Shown here: positions 9,977 through 21,300 of the stretch, piece after piece
Layout of the letters: each line of letters begins with the position of its first letter
Position numbering within the stretch: position 1 is the stretch's first letter
Source: Cyprinodon diabolis
Lineage: Eukaryota; Chordata; Actinopteri; Cyprinodontiformes; Cyprinodontidae
Assembly (NCBI GenBank): GCA_030533445.1
Contig: CM060069.1
Span: 1,395,756-1,459,755, forward strand
Length of the DNA: 64,000 nucleotides
Reading direction: 5' to 3'
Made by a program: the position numbers and the translations under genes
Notes under the pieces: model-generated
Database searches by the model: none
What the model was told of the DNA's origin: nothing
Seen by the model: the letters and a program-made list of their open reading frames with translations, nothing else

Positions 9977-12900
9977 GTCCGGCTCCGGACGGGCCACCAG
10001 GCTGATCAGGGTGGAGGTGGTGGAAGTCCCTGATGAGAGTCCGGTCAAGGATAAAACGGCCTGGAATCCAAGTCCGTTCCTCTGGTCCATATCCTTCCCA
10101 GTCCACCAGATATTGGACCCCCCGTCCCCGCCTCCTGGATCGGAGGATACGGCGGACCGTGTAGATAGGGTCACCATCCAAAAACCGGGGCGGAGGAGGG
10201 AGGTCAGAGGTGGACCCAAAGCGAGGTGGGACATAGGGCTTCACCCGGGACACATGGAATGTGGGTGTAATCCGCATAGACCGGGGTAACTGGAGACGGA
10301 CAGCCACTGGGTTCACAACCTTGGCAATTGGGAAAGGGCCGATAAAGCGGGGTGCCAACTTACGGCATTCTACCCGCAGGGGAAGGTCCTTAGAGGACAA
10401 CCAGACCTTCTGGCCCACCTGGTAGTCGGGAGCGGGTAGACGATGGCGGTTGGCAGACCTGGACTGAACCCCAGACATCCTGATCATGGACCTCCTGGCC
10501 CTCCTCCAGATACGTTGACACCTGACGGCAGTGGCGTAGGCAGAGGGGACTTTGGCCTCCCTTTCTTGAATCGAGAACGTCGGTGGCTGAAAACCATAGA
10601 CAACATAGAAGGGGGAAAGACCAGTGGTACAGGACGGGAGAGCGTTGATAGCCTGCTCCACCAATGGCAAGTTGTGAGACCACTTGGTTGGGTCAGACTC
10701 ACAGAGAATGCGAAGCTTGGTTTCGATCTCTTGGTTGGCCCTCTCCGTCTGTCCATCAGTCTGTGGGTGGAAACCAGAAGATAAACTGACAGAGATGCCC
10801 AGCATGGAGCAAAACTCCCTCCAGAACCTGGAAACAAACTGTGGTCCTCTATCCGAGACAATGTCCTTGGGCAGGCCGTGAAGACGGAAGACCTCACGAG
10901 CTAAGACCACCCCCATCTCCTTAGCAGATGGTAGTCCCTTGAGGGGCACCAGATGAACCATCTTGGAGAACCTGTCGATGACAGTCAACAGGACAGTGAA
11001 ACCATTAGAGGGGGGTAGACCTGTGACAAAGTCCATGGCGATGTGAGACCAGGGACGGCATGGGATCGGAAGGGGTCGCAGCAACCCCGAGGGTGGGCGG
11101 CGGGAAGGCTTAGCTTGGCAACATCTTTGACAGGTAGCAACAAACTCCTTGACATCCTTTGTCAGGGATGGCCACCAGAACTGCGAGCGGACCACCTGTA
11201 TCGTCTTACTGACTCCTGGGTGACAGAAAAGACGGGAGCAGTGGCACATGTCCAGTACCTTGGGGACCAGGCGGTCTGGGACAAACAGTCGATCTGGAGG
11301 ACATGAAGAGGGAACCGGAAAGTCCTTTATGGCATCCCTGACCTCTCCTTCTAGTTCCAACATAGTAACAGACAACCGGACTGCCTCTGGGAGAATGAAC
11401 TCCCCAGCTCCACTGGTCATCAGCTCAGAAGGTTCATGAATTCTGGACAGGGCATCCGGTTTCATGTTTTTGATTCCGGGTCTGAAAGAAAGGACAAAGT
11501 TAAATCGTCCGAAGAACAGGGCCCATCTGGCTTGCCTGGAGTTAAGGCGCTTAGCAGACTTCAAGTACTCCAGGTTCCTATGGTCAGTCCAGACCAGAAA
11601 CGGTTCCTTTGACCCTTCCAACCAGTGCCTCCATTCTTCAAGGGCTAATTTAACTGCCAGGAGTTCCTGATTCCCCACATCATAGTTACGCTCAGCCTGT
11701 GACAATGTCCTAGAAAAAAAAGCACAAGGGTGAATCCGACCATCCGAGGTCCTCTGGCTCAGGACCGCACCTACCCCAGTGCTAGAGGCGTCAACCTCCA
11801 CTATGAATTGTCTCTCAGTATCAGGGGACCGGAGAACTGGGGCAGTGGTGAACAGTGTCTTGAGCTTGGTGAAAGCCTCCTCTGCTTGACTACCCCAAAC
11901 AAACTTAGCCTTAGATGAGGTTATGGCATGAAGAGGGGCGGCAACCTGACTGTAGTTGCGGATAAAACGGCGGTAAAAATTAGCAAACCCCAGGAACCTT
12001 TGTAGTTGTTTACGATTAGTAGGGGTGGGCCATTCTAGAACCGCCGTAACTTTGCAGGGATCCACAATAACCTTATTGGGAGAGATGATGAAACCAAGGA
12101 AGGAAGTAGAGGTGGTATGAAACTCGCACTTCTCTGCCTTGACAAAAAGGTGGTTCTGGAGTAGGCGCAGGAGGACTGACTGAACATGCTTTTTGTGGGT
12201 CTCAAGATCCTGGGAGTATATCAAGATGTCATCTAGATATACAAAAACAAATTGTCCCACCATGTCCCTCAGGACGTCATTCACCAAGGCTTGAAACACT
12301 GCTGGGGCATTGGTCAGCCCAAAAGGCATGACCAGGTACTCATAATGGCCAGTGGGGGTGTTAAAAGCAGTCTTCCACTCGTCTCCCTCTCTGATGCGAA
12401 CCAAATGGTAAGCATTGCGTAGGTCCAACTTGGTAAAAATCTGGGCTCCTTGAATCTGGTCAAATGCAGAATTCATGAGTGGGAGGGGGTACCGGTTCTT
12501 AATAGTGATTTCATTCAGCCCCCTGTAATCGATACATGGTCTCAGGGACCCATCCTTCTTACCAACAAAGAAGAATCCAGCCCCAGCAGGAGAGGAGGAA
12601 GTTCGGATTATCCCAGCCTTTAGGGAGTCCTCCACATATTTCTTCATAGCTTGGTTTTCTGGAACAGATAGAGAGTAAAGACGTCCCCTAGGGGGTGAGG
12701 TACCTGGAAGAAGCTCGATGGCACAGTCATAAGGTCTATGAGGTGGGAGGGCTGTGGCTCTAGACTTGTTAAAAACCTCCTTGAGGTCATGGTACTCTGA
12801 CGGAACCTTGGACAAATCCGGGTAAGTCTCTTCCATGGCGTAGTCTGGAAGAGGCAAAAAATTAGCAGACGATAAGCAGGTGGCTGAACAGGACCTGGAC

Positions 12901-13361
12901 CAACCCAGGATCTCCTTAGCTTGCCAGTCAATGTGGGGATTGTGCTTCTTAAGCCATGAAGCTCCCAGAATAATGGGTAACTGGGGGGAGTGGATAACAA
13001 CAAACGTAATCTCCTCCAGATGATTTCCCCCCAAAGTAAGCTTAACCTTCTCAGTGACCTCATTTGAGCTGTTTATTTGGTGTCCATCCAGAGCGAGGAC
13101 AGTCTGGTTAGAAGGTGCGGGTAGAAGTTTGATGCCATGGTTCTTGGCAAAGGATTTATCCAAAAACTCAGTATCTGCTCCTGAGTCAATAAATACTGAG
13201 ACCTGGTGGGAAACAGAGGAGACTAACATGTTAGCAGGGAAGGAGAGTGAGGAGACAGTCATAGAGCCACGGCTCAGTAGAGAACCCCTCACCTCTACTG
13301 AGCCTGGCCTTTTAGCGGGCATTTGGCAGCAACGTGGCCCTGTCCCCCACAGTAAAAACAC
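9972..13361 (-). CDS. pol: Gypsy Pol polyprotein (protease, RT, RNase H, integrase, chromodomain)
   Basis: The open frame is 1129 codons with no break. Visible landmarks: aspartic protease DSGAD at residues 59-63; RT core with LD at 312-313, MPFGLTNAP at 345-353 and YLDD at 375-378; RNase H Asp524 and WTD at 591-593; integrase zinc finger H706, H714, C744, C747; integrase DDE triad D777, D837, E873 with [15 protein letters not shown]; and a C-terminal chromodomain at about 1063-1098 ([17 protein letters not shown]), expected to steer integration through histone marks. The frame lies -1 relative to gag and overlaps it, so Pol is probably made by ribosomal -1 frameshifting. I saw no textbook slippery heptamer. 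The listed start is only the first ATG of the open frame, not a proven initiation site. Confidence 0.93.
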   Translation of the reverse strand: MFLLWGTGPRCCQMPAKRPGSVEVRGSLLSRGSMTVSSLSFPANMLVSSVSHQVSVFIDSGADTEFLDKSFAKNHGIKLLPAPSNQTVLALDGHQINSSNEVTEKVKLTLGGNHLEEITFVVIHSPQLPIILGASWLKKHNPHIDWQAKEILGWSRSCSATCLSSANFLPLPDYAMEETYPDLSKVPSEYHDLKEVFNKSRATALPPHRPYDCAIELLPGTSPPRGRLYSLSVPENQAMKKYVEDSLKAGIIRTSSSPAGAGFFFVGKKDGSLRPCIDYRGLNEITIKNRYPLPLMNSAFDQIQGAQIFTKLDLRNAYHLVRIREGDEWKTAFNTPTGHYEYLVMPFGLTNAPAVFQALVNDVLRDMVGQFVFVYLDDILIYSQDLETHKKHVQSVLLRLLQNHLFVKAEKCEFHTTSTSFLGFIISPNKVIVDPCKVTAVLEWPTPTNRKQLQRFLGFANFYRRFIRNYSQVAAPLHAITSSKAKFVWGSQAEEAFTKLKTLFTTAPVLRSPDTERQFIVEVDASSTGVGAVLSQRTSDGRIHPCAFFSRTLSQAERNYDVGNQELLAVKLALEEWRHWLEGSKEPFLVWTDHRNLEYLKSAKRLNSRQARWALFFGRFNFVLSFRPGIKNMKPDALSRIHEPSELMTSGAGEFILPEAVRLSVTMLELEGEVRDAIKDFPVPSSCPPDRLFVPDRLVPKVLDMCHCSRLFCHPGVSKTIQVVRSQFWWPSLTKDVKEFVATCQRCCQAKPSRRPPSGLLRPLPIPCRPWSHIAMDFVTGLPPSNGFTVLLTVIDRFSKMVHLVPLKGLPSAKEMGVVLAREVFRLHGLPKDIVSDRGPQFVSRFWREFCSMLGISVSLSSGFHPQTDGQTERANQEIETKLRILCESDPTKWSHNLPLVEQAINALPSCTTGLSPFYVVYGFQPPTFSIQEREAKVPSAYATAVRCQRIWRRARRSMIRMSGVQSRSANRHRLPAPDYQVGQKVWLSSKDLPLRVECRKLAPRFIGPFPIAKVVNPVAVRLQLPRSMRITPTFHVSRVKPYVPPRFGSTSDLPPPPRFLDGDPIYTVRRILRSRRRGRGVQYLVDWEGYGPEERTWIPGRFILDRTLIRDFHHLHPDQPGGPSGAGP

Positions 13362-14212
13362 AGGTTTAGTTGCTTGCGACGAGAACGCTCCTCCAGAGAA
13401 ACCTTAGTTCTCCCCAATTGCATGGGCTCTGGATTGGATGTTTGGGAAGCAGGAGGAGAGCTTCTCAGCCAGGGGTGAGATCCTGAGTGGGAGGCTGGGG
13501 TAGACAAAACCTCCCTATGTCGTCTCTCTCTTCTCCTCTCAGTGAGCCGGAGATCAATTTGAGTAGCCAAATCTTCCAGTTCCTTCAGTGACTTGGGATA
13601 CGCTTGGGTAGCCAGTTGATCCTTGATGTTATCATTTAGTCCTTCCATAAAGGCATCCATTAATGCCTCCTGATTCCAACTGCTGTCTGCAGCTAGCACA
13701 TGAAAATCGATGATAAACGAGGTCACACTCCTCTCCCCCTGCCTTAAGGAATACAACCTCCTGGCGGCCTCACGGTTAGGGAGAACAGGATCAAACACTC
13801 TAATGAGCTCCTTAGAGAATTCAGAGTAAGAAGAACAGGAAACAGAGTTATTCTGCCATTCAGCTGTGCCCCATTGTTTAGCTTTACCTGACAATAGTGA
13901 AATGACGAATGCCACTCTGGAGCGCTCAGTAGGGAAGGAGGATGGTTGCAACTCAAAGTGTATCTCACACTGAGTCAAAAAGGCTCGACACTGATCCGGG
14001 TCTCCTTTAAATAATTCTGGAGGGGTCAGCTTTGGTTCCTTAACCATGGTAGAAACGGTATGGGGATTAATGGCAGCTGGCTGTGGTGGGGCCTGAACAG
14101 AGACAGGAGACAAGGTGCGTAACATGGAAATAATTTCATTCATTCCTGCATCAAGACGAGCGATGGAATTATCCACACTGCTACGCCACTGCTGTGCTGG
14201 CGAGGGGTCCAT
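13295..14212 (-). CDS. gag: Gypsy Gag protein with CCHC zinc knuckle
   Basis: The 305-residue frame starts at the ATG only 18 nt inside the 5' LTR border. The middle has the retrotransposon Gag capsid pattern ([20 protein letters not shown], then W and LIRVFDP... segments). The C-terminus has one zinc knuckle, [14 protein letters not shown], of the C-X2-C-X4-H-X4-C type, which binds the RNA during particle assembly. It ends with TAG at 13295-13297, 67 nt into pol. The frame is complete with no disabling change. Confidence 0.9.
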   Translation of the reverse strand: MDPSPAQQWRSSVDNSIARLDAGMNEIISMLRTLSPVSVQAPPQPAAINPHTVSTMVKEPKLTPPELFKGDPDQCRAFLTQCEIHFELQPSSFPTERSRVAFVISLLSGKAKQWGTAEWQNNSVSCSSYSEFSKELIRVFDPVLPNREAARRLYSLRQGERSVTSFIIDFHVLAADSSWNQEALMDAFMEGLNDNIKDQLATQAYPKSLKELEDLATQIDLRLTERRRERRHREVLSTPASHSGSHPWLRSSPPASQTSNPEPMQLGRTKVSLEERSRRKQLNLCFYCGGQGHVAAKCPLKGQAQ

Positions 14213-14217
14213 TTTTT

Positions 14218-14229
14218 GGCCAGATAATT
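14218..14229 (-). other. Self-complementary primer-binding site of gypsy element
   Basis: Read on the minus strand, one base after the 5' LTR comes AATTATCTGGCC. Its exact reverse complement GGCCAGATAATT is in the LTR at 14719-14730, about 28 nt downstream of a TATA box. The transcript 5' end can therefore fold onto this site and prime reverse transcription, as known for Tf1 and proposed for sushi elements. No tRNA 3' end match was evident. Confidence 0.75.
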
Positions 14230-14230
14230 C

Positions 14231-14875
14231 TGTAATGATCCAGTCAGAAGACCCAAAGTTTCAGCCAGAACACAGAATAAGGAATTGAACAGTTTATTAA
14301 AAACTTAGAACATCAGGAGCACATCCACCGTGGGTCAGGGATTTCTAAGGAGGGAGATTTAGGTTAGTGGCTTGAAGGAGTTCAAATAATGAAAAGCATG
14401 AAACCAACAAAACCACTAACCTTAAAAGAGTCCTCCTCTCAGCAGCATGAATAGAGCAGATTTCTCCTTAAAACTGTTGTTGGGTGGCCAACAGTTGGGT
14501 GGCTTGGAGCACAGAGACAGGAATAGATCCAGGAAGTTAGACTCAGGCTTTAGTGAAAAGGGAGCTTGGCAGGAGGCAGAAGTCAAGAGGCAGAAACAGG
14601 GTCGTTGTCCAGAGGGCAGAGAAATCCAAAAAGGGCTAGGCAAAAAAGGGAAAATCCGTGAAGCAAAGACTTGGTCAGGTAACTTTAAGTGCTGGATAAT
14701 GCTTGCTAGTAGGTTTGCAATTATCTGGCCCTGTCTGCCTGCCACAGGCTGTCTTATAACTGCTTGAACACAGGTGAGAGGCATTCTGCTGATTGCACTG
14801 CAGTGCAGCAGGCAGCAGCTGGAGATGATTGCTCACAGGGAGAGCAGAGCAGGCAGACAGGCCAGAATCATAACA
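14231..14875 (-). repeat. 5' LTR of gypsy element
   Basis: This is the promoter-bearing copy of the 645-bp LTR in element orientation. It appears identical to 9316-9960. The flanking GTGCA at 14876-14880 repeats the GTGCA at 9311-9315. Confidence 0.93.
14719..14758 (-). promoter_or_regulatory. LTR promoter: TATA box and predicted RNA start
   Basis: The minus strand reads TATAAG at 14758-14753. After 22 nt follows GGCCAGATAATT (14730-14719), the predicted transcript 5' end because it is complementary to the primer site beside the LTR. The spacing of about 28 nt is that of a normal RNA polymerase II TATA promoter. The same signals are in the other LTR. Confidence 0.7.
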
Positions 14876-15904
14876 GTGCAGCATTTGGCTACAGAGCCCA
14901 GCAGTTATCCGGCTGTGGGCAGACGTTCCACAGGTCGTTCCACAGTGTCAGTGCGATCACACATGCTGTATGAACAGCAGGCTTAGATGCAAATGATCAG
15001 ATTCTGGTTTAACTAAAAGCAAAAAGCTAAATATGAACGTGATGTTTCCTGTTATTTTACCAATTGATGTGATTTTACAAGGTTAGAAACTGAAGCTCTG
15101 TGGAGTTATTGGTTCATTCATTTAGTTTTATTGTAAATGTGTTCGATTTAAAGGCTAATGCACAGACAGGGCATGCATGCCATCATTCATGCACAATCTG
15201 CAAACAGGAAAATACTAAAGCATTAAAACAGACATGGACTTCATTCAGTCTTTATGTTAAATATTAAAATATGTAATTACTCTTAAGAATGTAATAAATC
15301 CATGTATGTTACATCATAAATTTAGCTCTTTTGGCTCATCGGTATTATTCTGCTCCATTAACACATTGTTATTGTGATGGATTGTATGATATGTTATATT
15401 ACATGATTTATAGACCTCATTGACGTCATAATGACTGTGCAATGTGATGGGCCTATTTATTTATTCTAAGTTAAAGTTAATCTACTGATGCTATGAAACA
15501 GCCAGTCTGTGTCAAAGTGATGAATTTATCTTAATTTTAAAAGTCTTATGTCTCCCTGAAAATGAGAACATCATCGTTTGATGCTGTAGCGCACAGATTG
15601 TTTACATTGCGACCGGTCTAACTAAGGGAGTACCAATATGGCGGCCAGTGGCTTCTCTTCAACCCCGTAGTACCAACGATCAGCAATCCAGGGAATAGAG
15701 GTCAGTGCACCAGCAGACCATCTGGGGAAAATGGATGAATGGATATTTTTTTATTTGAATACTTTTAGTAGTAAAAGTAATTTAGGTAAATAAGTAAAGT
15801 GAAGTTCCTCCTAAAATTACTTTTTAAAACGAAAACTTATTCAGGTTAATAGATCTATTTTTCCACCTCTGAATCATTTGTTCAGACTGTAATGAACTAA
15901 ATGC

Positions 15905-16240
15905 TTTAATAATCTCTTCTTCTGTTAAAAAGACGTTTTTTTCTAGTATTTTTAATCCAATATCAGTAAATCGATAAAGAATTGATTATATTGATCAGAT
16001 CATTGAGTTCAGCTTATCTCAGTTAAATAAAGGGATCCCTGATTAACAGGAATCACTTCCTCAGAGGAGAATGTGGGAAAGGCGCCCTCTACTGGCTGTT
16101 TTGCTCCATGGGTGGATAATGAATCTTTGGGATTATTGAGAAACATGGAGGATCCTGAATGGAATCCTGAGTAGAAGCGTCTCAAATTTTTCACTTCTGT
16201 TTCTGAGGTTTTATCTACTTTTGATTGAGAAAACATAGAA
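15905..16240. repeat. Dispersed repeat, also at 37391-37630
   Basis: Blocks such as 'aataatctcttct', 'taaatcgataaagaattga' and 'atgggtggataatgaatc', then 'tttgggattattgag' and 'ttctgaggttttatctac', recur in the same order at 37391-37630. There is no coding potential in either copy. The family is unknown to me. Confidence 0.7.
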
Positions 16241-16342
16241 CTTTTGTTTAACGAAGAAATAATAAAATTTAAACATTAATGACTCCTTTTCTATGAAGAA
16301 TATTTTTTAAGGGAGAAACATCAAAGACGGGTTAAAAACCAC

Positions 16343-16672
16343 TGTGGCCCCTCTGATCAGGTCCACAGGGGCCCCTCTGATCAGGGCCACTGTGGACCTG
16401 ATCAGAGGGGCCCCTGTGGACCTGATCAGAGGGGCCACAGTGGCCCTGATCAGAGGGGCCCCTGTGGACCTGATCAGAGGGGCCCCTGTGGCCCTGATCA
16501 GAGGGGCCACAGGGGCCCCTCCGATCACTCTGATCAGGGCCACAGGGTCCCTCCGATCACTCTGATCAGGTCCACAGGGGCCCCTCTGATCAGGGCCACA
16601 GGGTCCCTCCGATCACTCTGATCAGGTCCACAGGGGCCCCTCTGACCTGATCAGAGGGGCCCCTGTGGCCCC
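16343..16672. repeat. GATC-rich palindromic tandem array
   Basis: About 330 bp are composed of the words CTGATCAG, GGGGCCCC and GTGGAC/GTGGCC, arranged as direct and inverted copies of a unit of about 22-24 bp. TGATCA and GGGGCCCC are both palindromes, so units can pair in either orientation. Spurious frames (ALIRGAP-type peptides) come from the periodicity and are not proteins. It lies downstream of hmgcs1. Confidence 0.85.
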
Positions 16673-17243
16673 TCATCTTTTTGGGCTCAAAGACTATTTT
16701 TAGTTGTTAAAAAGAAAATAAAAGTTAAACTTAGGAACAATAATGAGATTTCAGTGCAGCAAAGCGTTAACCTTTGACCTTAGTGGGACATTTCAGTTCT
16801 TACACCTAAATTATTTCAACATTTCTGTTGAATTTCATGGTTTTTTTTTTGTTGGTTTTTTAAATGCAGGGAAACCAACTTTTGGACTTAGAGGCTCAGT
16901 TTTATCTTAATGTTGAGTTTTTAAAATAAAAACAGGAGACAAACAGAATAACGATGACCAAAGCGTCCTTTAGGTGTCCTCATGTCTGCTAACGGAAGCT
17001 CATTCAAAGCAGGCTGAGAATCATGAACCTGATTAAACTATCATTTAATAAAACATTATTTTCAAAATAATGTTTCATACAATCATAAATTTGCATTAAA
17101 TTGGTCTGAAAACTTCCCAATCGCTCTAAATGAGTGAAAACTGATTCTAAATCATTAAATTCTTCCTGACATGTGACATCATTGCATCATTTCACTGATT
17201 CAAGTTTTCCTTCCTCTTTGTTCATAGTTCAGTTTCACTCGTT
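16673..17243. other. Non-coding AT-rich spacer
   Basis: I see nothing recognisable here: AT-rich sequence with stops in all frames between the GATC array and an L2 fragment. Confidence 0.5.
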
Positions 17244-17577
17244 TATGTTGGAGCTTGGCCTGTTTTCCAGTGTAGTCCTGTTTCTCTGACTGTGACTAAC
17301 TGGATGTGCTCTCTTCATCCTCTGACATGGGAGCTGGCTCGGAGCTCGTCTGCCTGGCTGTGTGTTTCCTGGACGGGGCCGCCTGTGGAGCTGGTTGACA
17401 GTTGCCTTTTGTATCTATGCTTCTTTTTCTATGTCTGCTTCTGTCTCCTTGAACCCCAGTGGGCCTCAGCAGATGGCCGCTCACACTGAGCCTGGTTCTG
17501 CTGGAGGTTTCTTCCTGTTCAAAGGGAGTTTTTGCTCTCCACTGTCGCTACAAGCATGCTTAGTGTGAGGGATTGCT
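17244..17577 (+). mobile_element. L2 3'-UTR fragment (copy at 17.2 kb)
   Basis: It matches 7830-8155 of L2 copy 1 nearly base for base, from 'tgttggagcttggcctg' to 'agtgtgagggattgctga'. It lacks both the coding part and the tail. It lies just past the candidate hmgcs1 polyadenylation signal. Confidence 0.85.
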
Positions 17578-17599
17578 GACCTGAACCCAGGAGATCAAC

Positions 17600-17605
17600 T
17601 TTATT
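17600..17605 (-). terminator. Candidate hmgcs1 polyadenylation signal
   Basis: TTTATT on the plus strand is AATAAA on the minus strand. It is the first clear match I found downstream of the hmgcs1 stop at 18289 and would give a 3' UTR of about 0.7 kb. It is inferred from position only. Confidence 0.4.
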
Positions 17606-18288
17606 TCCATAAATCTCTGATTTAATGATTCTTACATTCATATCTACACGACAATCAGAAGTTCTGCTGTTTAGCCGTCAGACTGGAGGAAATGACGGAC
17701 CGACCCAAAGTGACAGTAGCTGGTTCCACTCAGAACCAACAGAATTTACAGTTTAAAAGAATAGATTTGCTGAAATCGTCAGGATATATAAAGTCTGCTT
17801 ATTGTAAGGCTTCTCTAAAGGGAGGTCCAGACCCAGCAGACCCAGCAGAACCAGCAGTCCCCCCCCCCCCTCCGTGGTTCTGTGCAGCGATCAGACTCTG
17901 GTTCTTTCGGGTCCAGTAGAACCTTCGCCTTTCCATGGAGTCTGAAAACGTTCCTCTGTGCCGCCGACCGACCGGTCCGACCCAATAAAACCTAAACAGA
18001 ACCAGTAACCAGGTCTCTCAGAGAGCAGCGGCCTCGGCGCCCGTTACCAGGGCAACGTCTCTAACCGGGCCGAGTCAGGGACGGCACCGGGACGGTTCCT
18101 GCTCTGCGGTTCTGCTCACATTCAGAGCCGGGAAACAAAAGACAAAGCAATCACTGAGAAGCAGGGGGGCGATGAAGGCAGGGGCCCCGGCTGGGGGAGA
18201 ACCGCCGACCCGCTGGGGTCCGCTGACGTCTGGCGGTACTGGTTCTTCAACGTGTCGGGTCCGGCCGCCGTCTTGGGGATGGGATGTC

Positions 18289-18366
18289 TCAGTTGCTGCT
18301 GGGGGCCCCGGGGCCCGCCGGGGCTGCTGGGATGCGAGGCATCTTCTTGAGTGGACTGGGGACGTG
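18289..18366 (-). CDS. hmgcs1: hmgcs1 last coding exon (residues 491-515, stop)
   Basis: It encodes [20 protein letters not shown] and APSSN, then TGA at 18291-18289. The HxPSPxKKxPRxP tail is characteristic of the cytosolic form. The residues after it are low-complexity and about five shorter than in mammals. Confidence 0.93.
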   Translation of the reverse strand, partial: HVPSPLKKMPRIPAAPAGPGAPSSN

Positions 18367-21300
18367 CTGCGGAGACAAAGCGGGTCGAACCAGAACCAGG
18401 TTAGAACCAGGCTCCTGACACAATGATCCCAGTTATAAATCTGTAGACGGGATGTTTTCACCAGATGTCGGAAACAATCCAACATCCACAGAAATCAAAG
18501 CACAGATGTCCAGACAGGAAGTTACGTCACTAAAGGAAAGTATTGAAAACAGGAAGAAAGGGAGGAGCCAGCTGGAATCTGTCAGGAATTAAACCGTACG
18601 TCACTGCGCAGCTACAGCTCACACTGCGTGAAACCGCAGGGATTCCTCGTACAGAGGGAGCGCACAGCTCACGATGTCTGTACGACCCGACGCTCTGATG
18701 CCATCTACCTGCTCACACACCCGATCGAAAAATTCTCACACGACTGGAAAAAATAAAATAAATCGCTCCGTCTCAGATTATTGGTATCAGCTGGTTTGTT
18801 CCCACATGGTGGACTAGAGAAAGGTTTCTCTGCTAGATCCTGATGGTGACATGAAGCTTCATTCAACTGTTTCATTGAGCCTCAACTAGCCCCACAGTTA
18901 ATGACGCTAAACCACCTACTGGTGAAAAGCAGAACTACAGGTGGTAATATAATCTTTTTTTACATTTCATTTTCATTGAAATTGTTCATGGTTGGTGTGT
19001 TTAATAGCATCTTTTGTGTGTAAAATGTCTTAGAAGAAAACAATCTTTTAAGGTTTAATGTTTTTCTGTCATTTTAGTGGAATAAGCCCAAGCAGACAGT
19101 GATGTGTTTGTGTGGAGGAATGGGCCAAAATCCCGCCTGATCAATGCATGCCACTCATTGACACTGTCATTAAAAGGCTTTTGTATTAAGAATTAAATAG
19201 ATTTTAGTTCAGGTGTGTTCAATACTTGTTCCATTTTCTTTCACATAACTTCATATCTGGTACTAAAGTTTGGTTTCAAAAGGGTCAGAAAAATGTTAAA
19301 ACTATCAGGTTCTGGTTCCTGCCTGGGTTCTGTTCCAGTCCCTTACCTCAGAGGCGGCGCCGGAGCGGACCAGGTCCGGCTCGGCTGGCAGCTCATCGTC
19401 CAGCGGTCGGCGGGCGTACTCCCTGCGGTGCTTGTCATCCACTCGGGTCAGGTACCAGGTCCCAGGGAACAGGTGGTCCACCGGGCTTCTGGGGACGTAG
19501 TTGGCTGCGGACAGGAAGGACAGGAGGACATGATGGTCGACCTGAGGGTCCAGAGACCTCAGAGCCGCTGCCTAAGATAATTCTGCAGAACCTTTGGTTC
19601 TGTCCAGCTGAGTGACTTTCTATCAAAGCAGAAGAAAACCCAACCATCAGAACCAGTGAGACCAGCAGTAGAGACACACTTCTGGTTCTGGTTTGCAGCC
19701 TGATCAGTTCTGAGGGAAGAACCGAGCCACAGGATCAGAACCGGTACCGTACCTAAGTGATGCGTCTCCTCCCTCAGCTTCATGCTCTCAGAGAAATCGG
19801 ACGGCGACACTTTGGTTCTGGAGTCCAGTCGGAGCCTCAGGTCCTTCAGGCTGGAGACCAGCTTGTCCAGTCCAGAATCTATCAGAACAGAACCCGATGT
19901 CAGGGCGGCGTTTCCAGACCCGCGGCGGCACTGAGCCCAGAACCAACTCACCGGGGGTGTGGTCCTGACTGACCCTGAGGGAGAAGAGGGTGGCGGCGAA
20001 ACCCGAGCCGTAGGAGAAGAGTCCGATGCGCTGACCCGCCAGCTGAGACGCTGTGTGTCTGCAAACACAGACAGGACCGGTTCAGGGCGGTTCTGCAGAA
20101 CTTTGGGTCATTTCATCAAAAACCAAAACTGGATTTTATTCCTGCTTCAAAAAAACCTTCTAGTTCAGAACTTTCTAGGTTTGGACCCACAGAACCAGAC
20201 GGACTGAAGGCCTGGTTCTGTCTGGACGTACTGGGCTATGAGCGAGGCCAGGCAGCCGTACACGGACGGCGTGTACATGTTCCCGTTCTGACTGGACAGC
20301 AGCAGCGACGGCGCCGTCTTCCTCTGGAACAGCTGGGCGCTGGCCGCCATGAAGGCCTTCTCCACGTCTCTGTCGAAGTACGTCTCCTCCGGCTTCACGC
20401 CTCTGCAAGGACACACAGCGTCAGACGGGTTCTGCTCCCGACCCGGCCCGATTCTGAAGGCAAACCCGCAGTGGCGGGGAGGTTAAACCAGAACTCCCAG
20501 TCTGATCCAGTAAAAGTTTGGAGGAAACACCAAACCTTCACTGGATGGACTTCCCAATTTATGAGGCGGTTCTGGTTCTGTAGAACCTCCTCCGATGCTC
20601 CACTGGCCGAGCAGAGGAACCCTCCTGCTGGTACCTGAAGGAGTCCAGACCCGCGAAGTGACCCGTCTCGGTGTCGGGGCTGGGGTGGTTCAGAAAGTCG
20701 TTCAGCATCAGACGGGCCAGAGACTTCTGGACCAGCTTACAGTACGGAGAGTGGAAGACCAGGAACCCAAAGTCCTCCAGGCTGAAGAGCTTATCAGAAC
20801 CATCTGTCAAAACACAAGGAAAGATGGATCGGACCTTTTCTCCAACCAGAACCAGCAGGTTCTGCATGTGGAGCAACCAGAACAACCAGTGTGTTCAGTC
20901 CTCATGTTGTTCTGTAGAACCCTGCTTTACTCCCGCGGGACTCGGGCAGTACCGCAAACTAAACGCGCGTTTTAAAACATAAAATAAAATGTTAATTAAA
21001 GTCATAAATAATCAGTCTATGTCTATCATATATAAACATCACAATGTGCTGCATAGTGCAGCTCATGCCGCCTGACAGGCGTCATGCTCTATGTGGGGAA
21101 GAAGGTAAGCACAGCGTGTTTCATTCCTATAACTAATGACACCAGTTGCCTTGAGCAGTAGGAGAATGTTGGAGTCATCTGTGGAACTGTGGAGCGGGAC
21201 AAACTATTACAGGTGGGGGGGGAGGGGCGGGACAAACTATTACAGGTGCGGGACAAACTATTACAGGTGGGGGGGGGGACAAACTATTACAGGTGCGGGA

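Larger units (their letters stand above)
9316..14875 (-). mobile_element. Complete Ty3/gypsy chromovirus-type LTR retrotransposon
   Basis: This is a 5560-bp element with two 645-bp LTRs (TG...CA ends), a self-primer site, overlapping gag and pol, a polypurine tract, and a 5-bp target duplication GTGCA at 9311-9315 and 14876-14880. By eye the LTRs appear identical, and both coding frames are uninterrupted, so insertion should be recent. The domain order protease, RT, RNase H, integrase, chromodomain, together with a self-priming signal, points to the sushi/Tf1-like chromovirus group. It inserted inside the TIR transposon copy A, at the THAP-like codons PCAAFG of that element. Confidence 0.93.
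9233..15700. mobile_element. TIR DNA transposon, copy A, split by a gypsy insertion
   Basis: The left end (9233: CTCTATTTATTCCCTGGATT) and right end (inverted, ending 15700: AATCCAGGGAATAGAG) are inverted repeats alignable over about 75 bp. Both arms also contain GAAGCCACTG and CCGCCAT.TTGGTACTCCC. Without the gypsy element the copy is about 0.9 kb. A longer relative, copy B, is at 44852-46612 and shares both ends and the AT-rich interior at 15.17-15.69 kb. No convincing target duplication was seen, so the superfamily is open; copy B carries a THAP-like reading frame. Confidence 0.7.

Noticed and set aside
20165..20231. Extension of hmgcs1 coding exon 5 past 20232 with donor at TAC|GTCCAG
   Set aside because: It gives the wrong phase for the next exon. 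The strong donor CA|GTACGT four bases earlier restores the family sequence [10 protein letters not shown].
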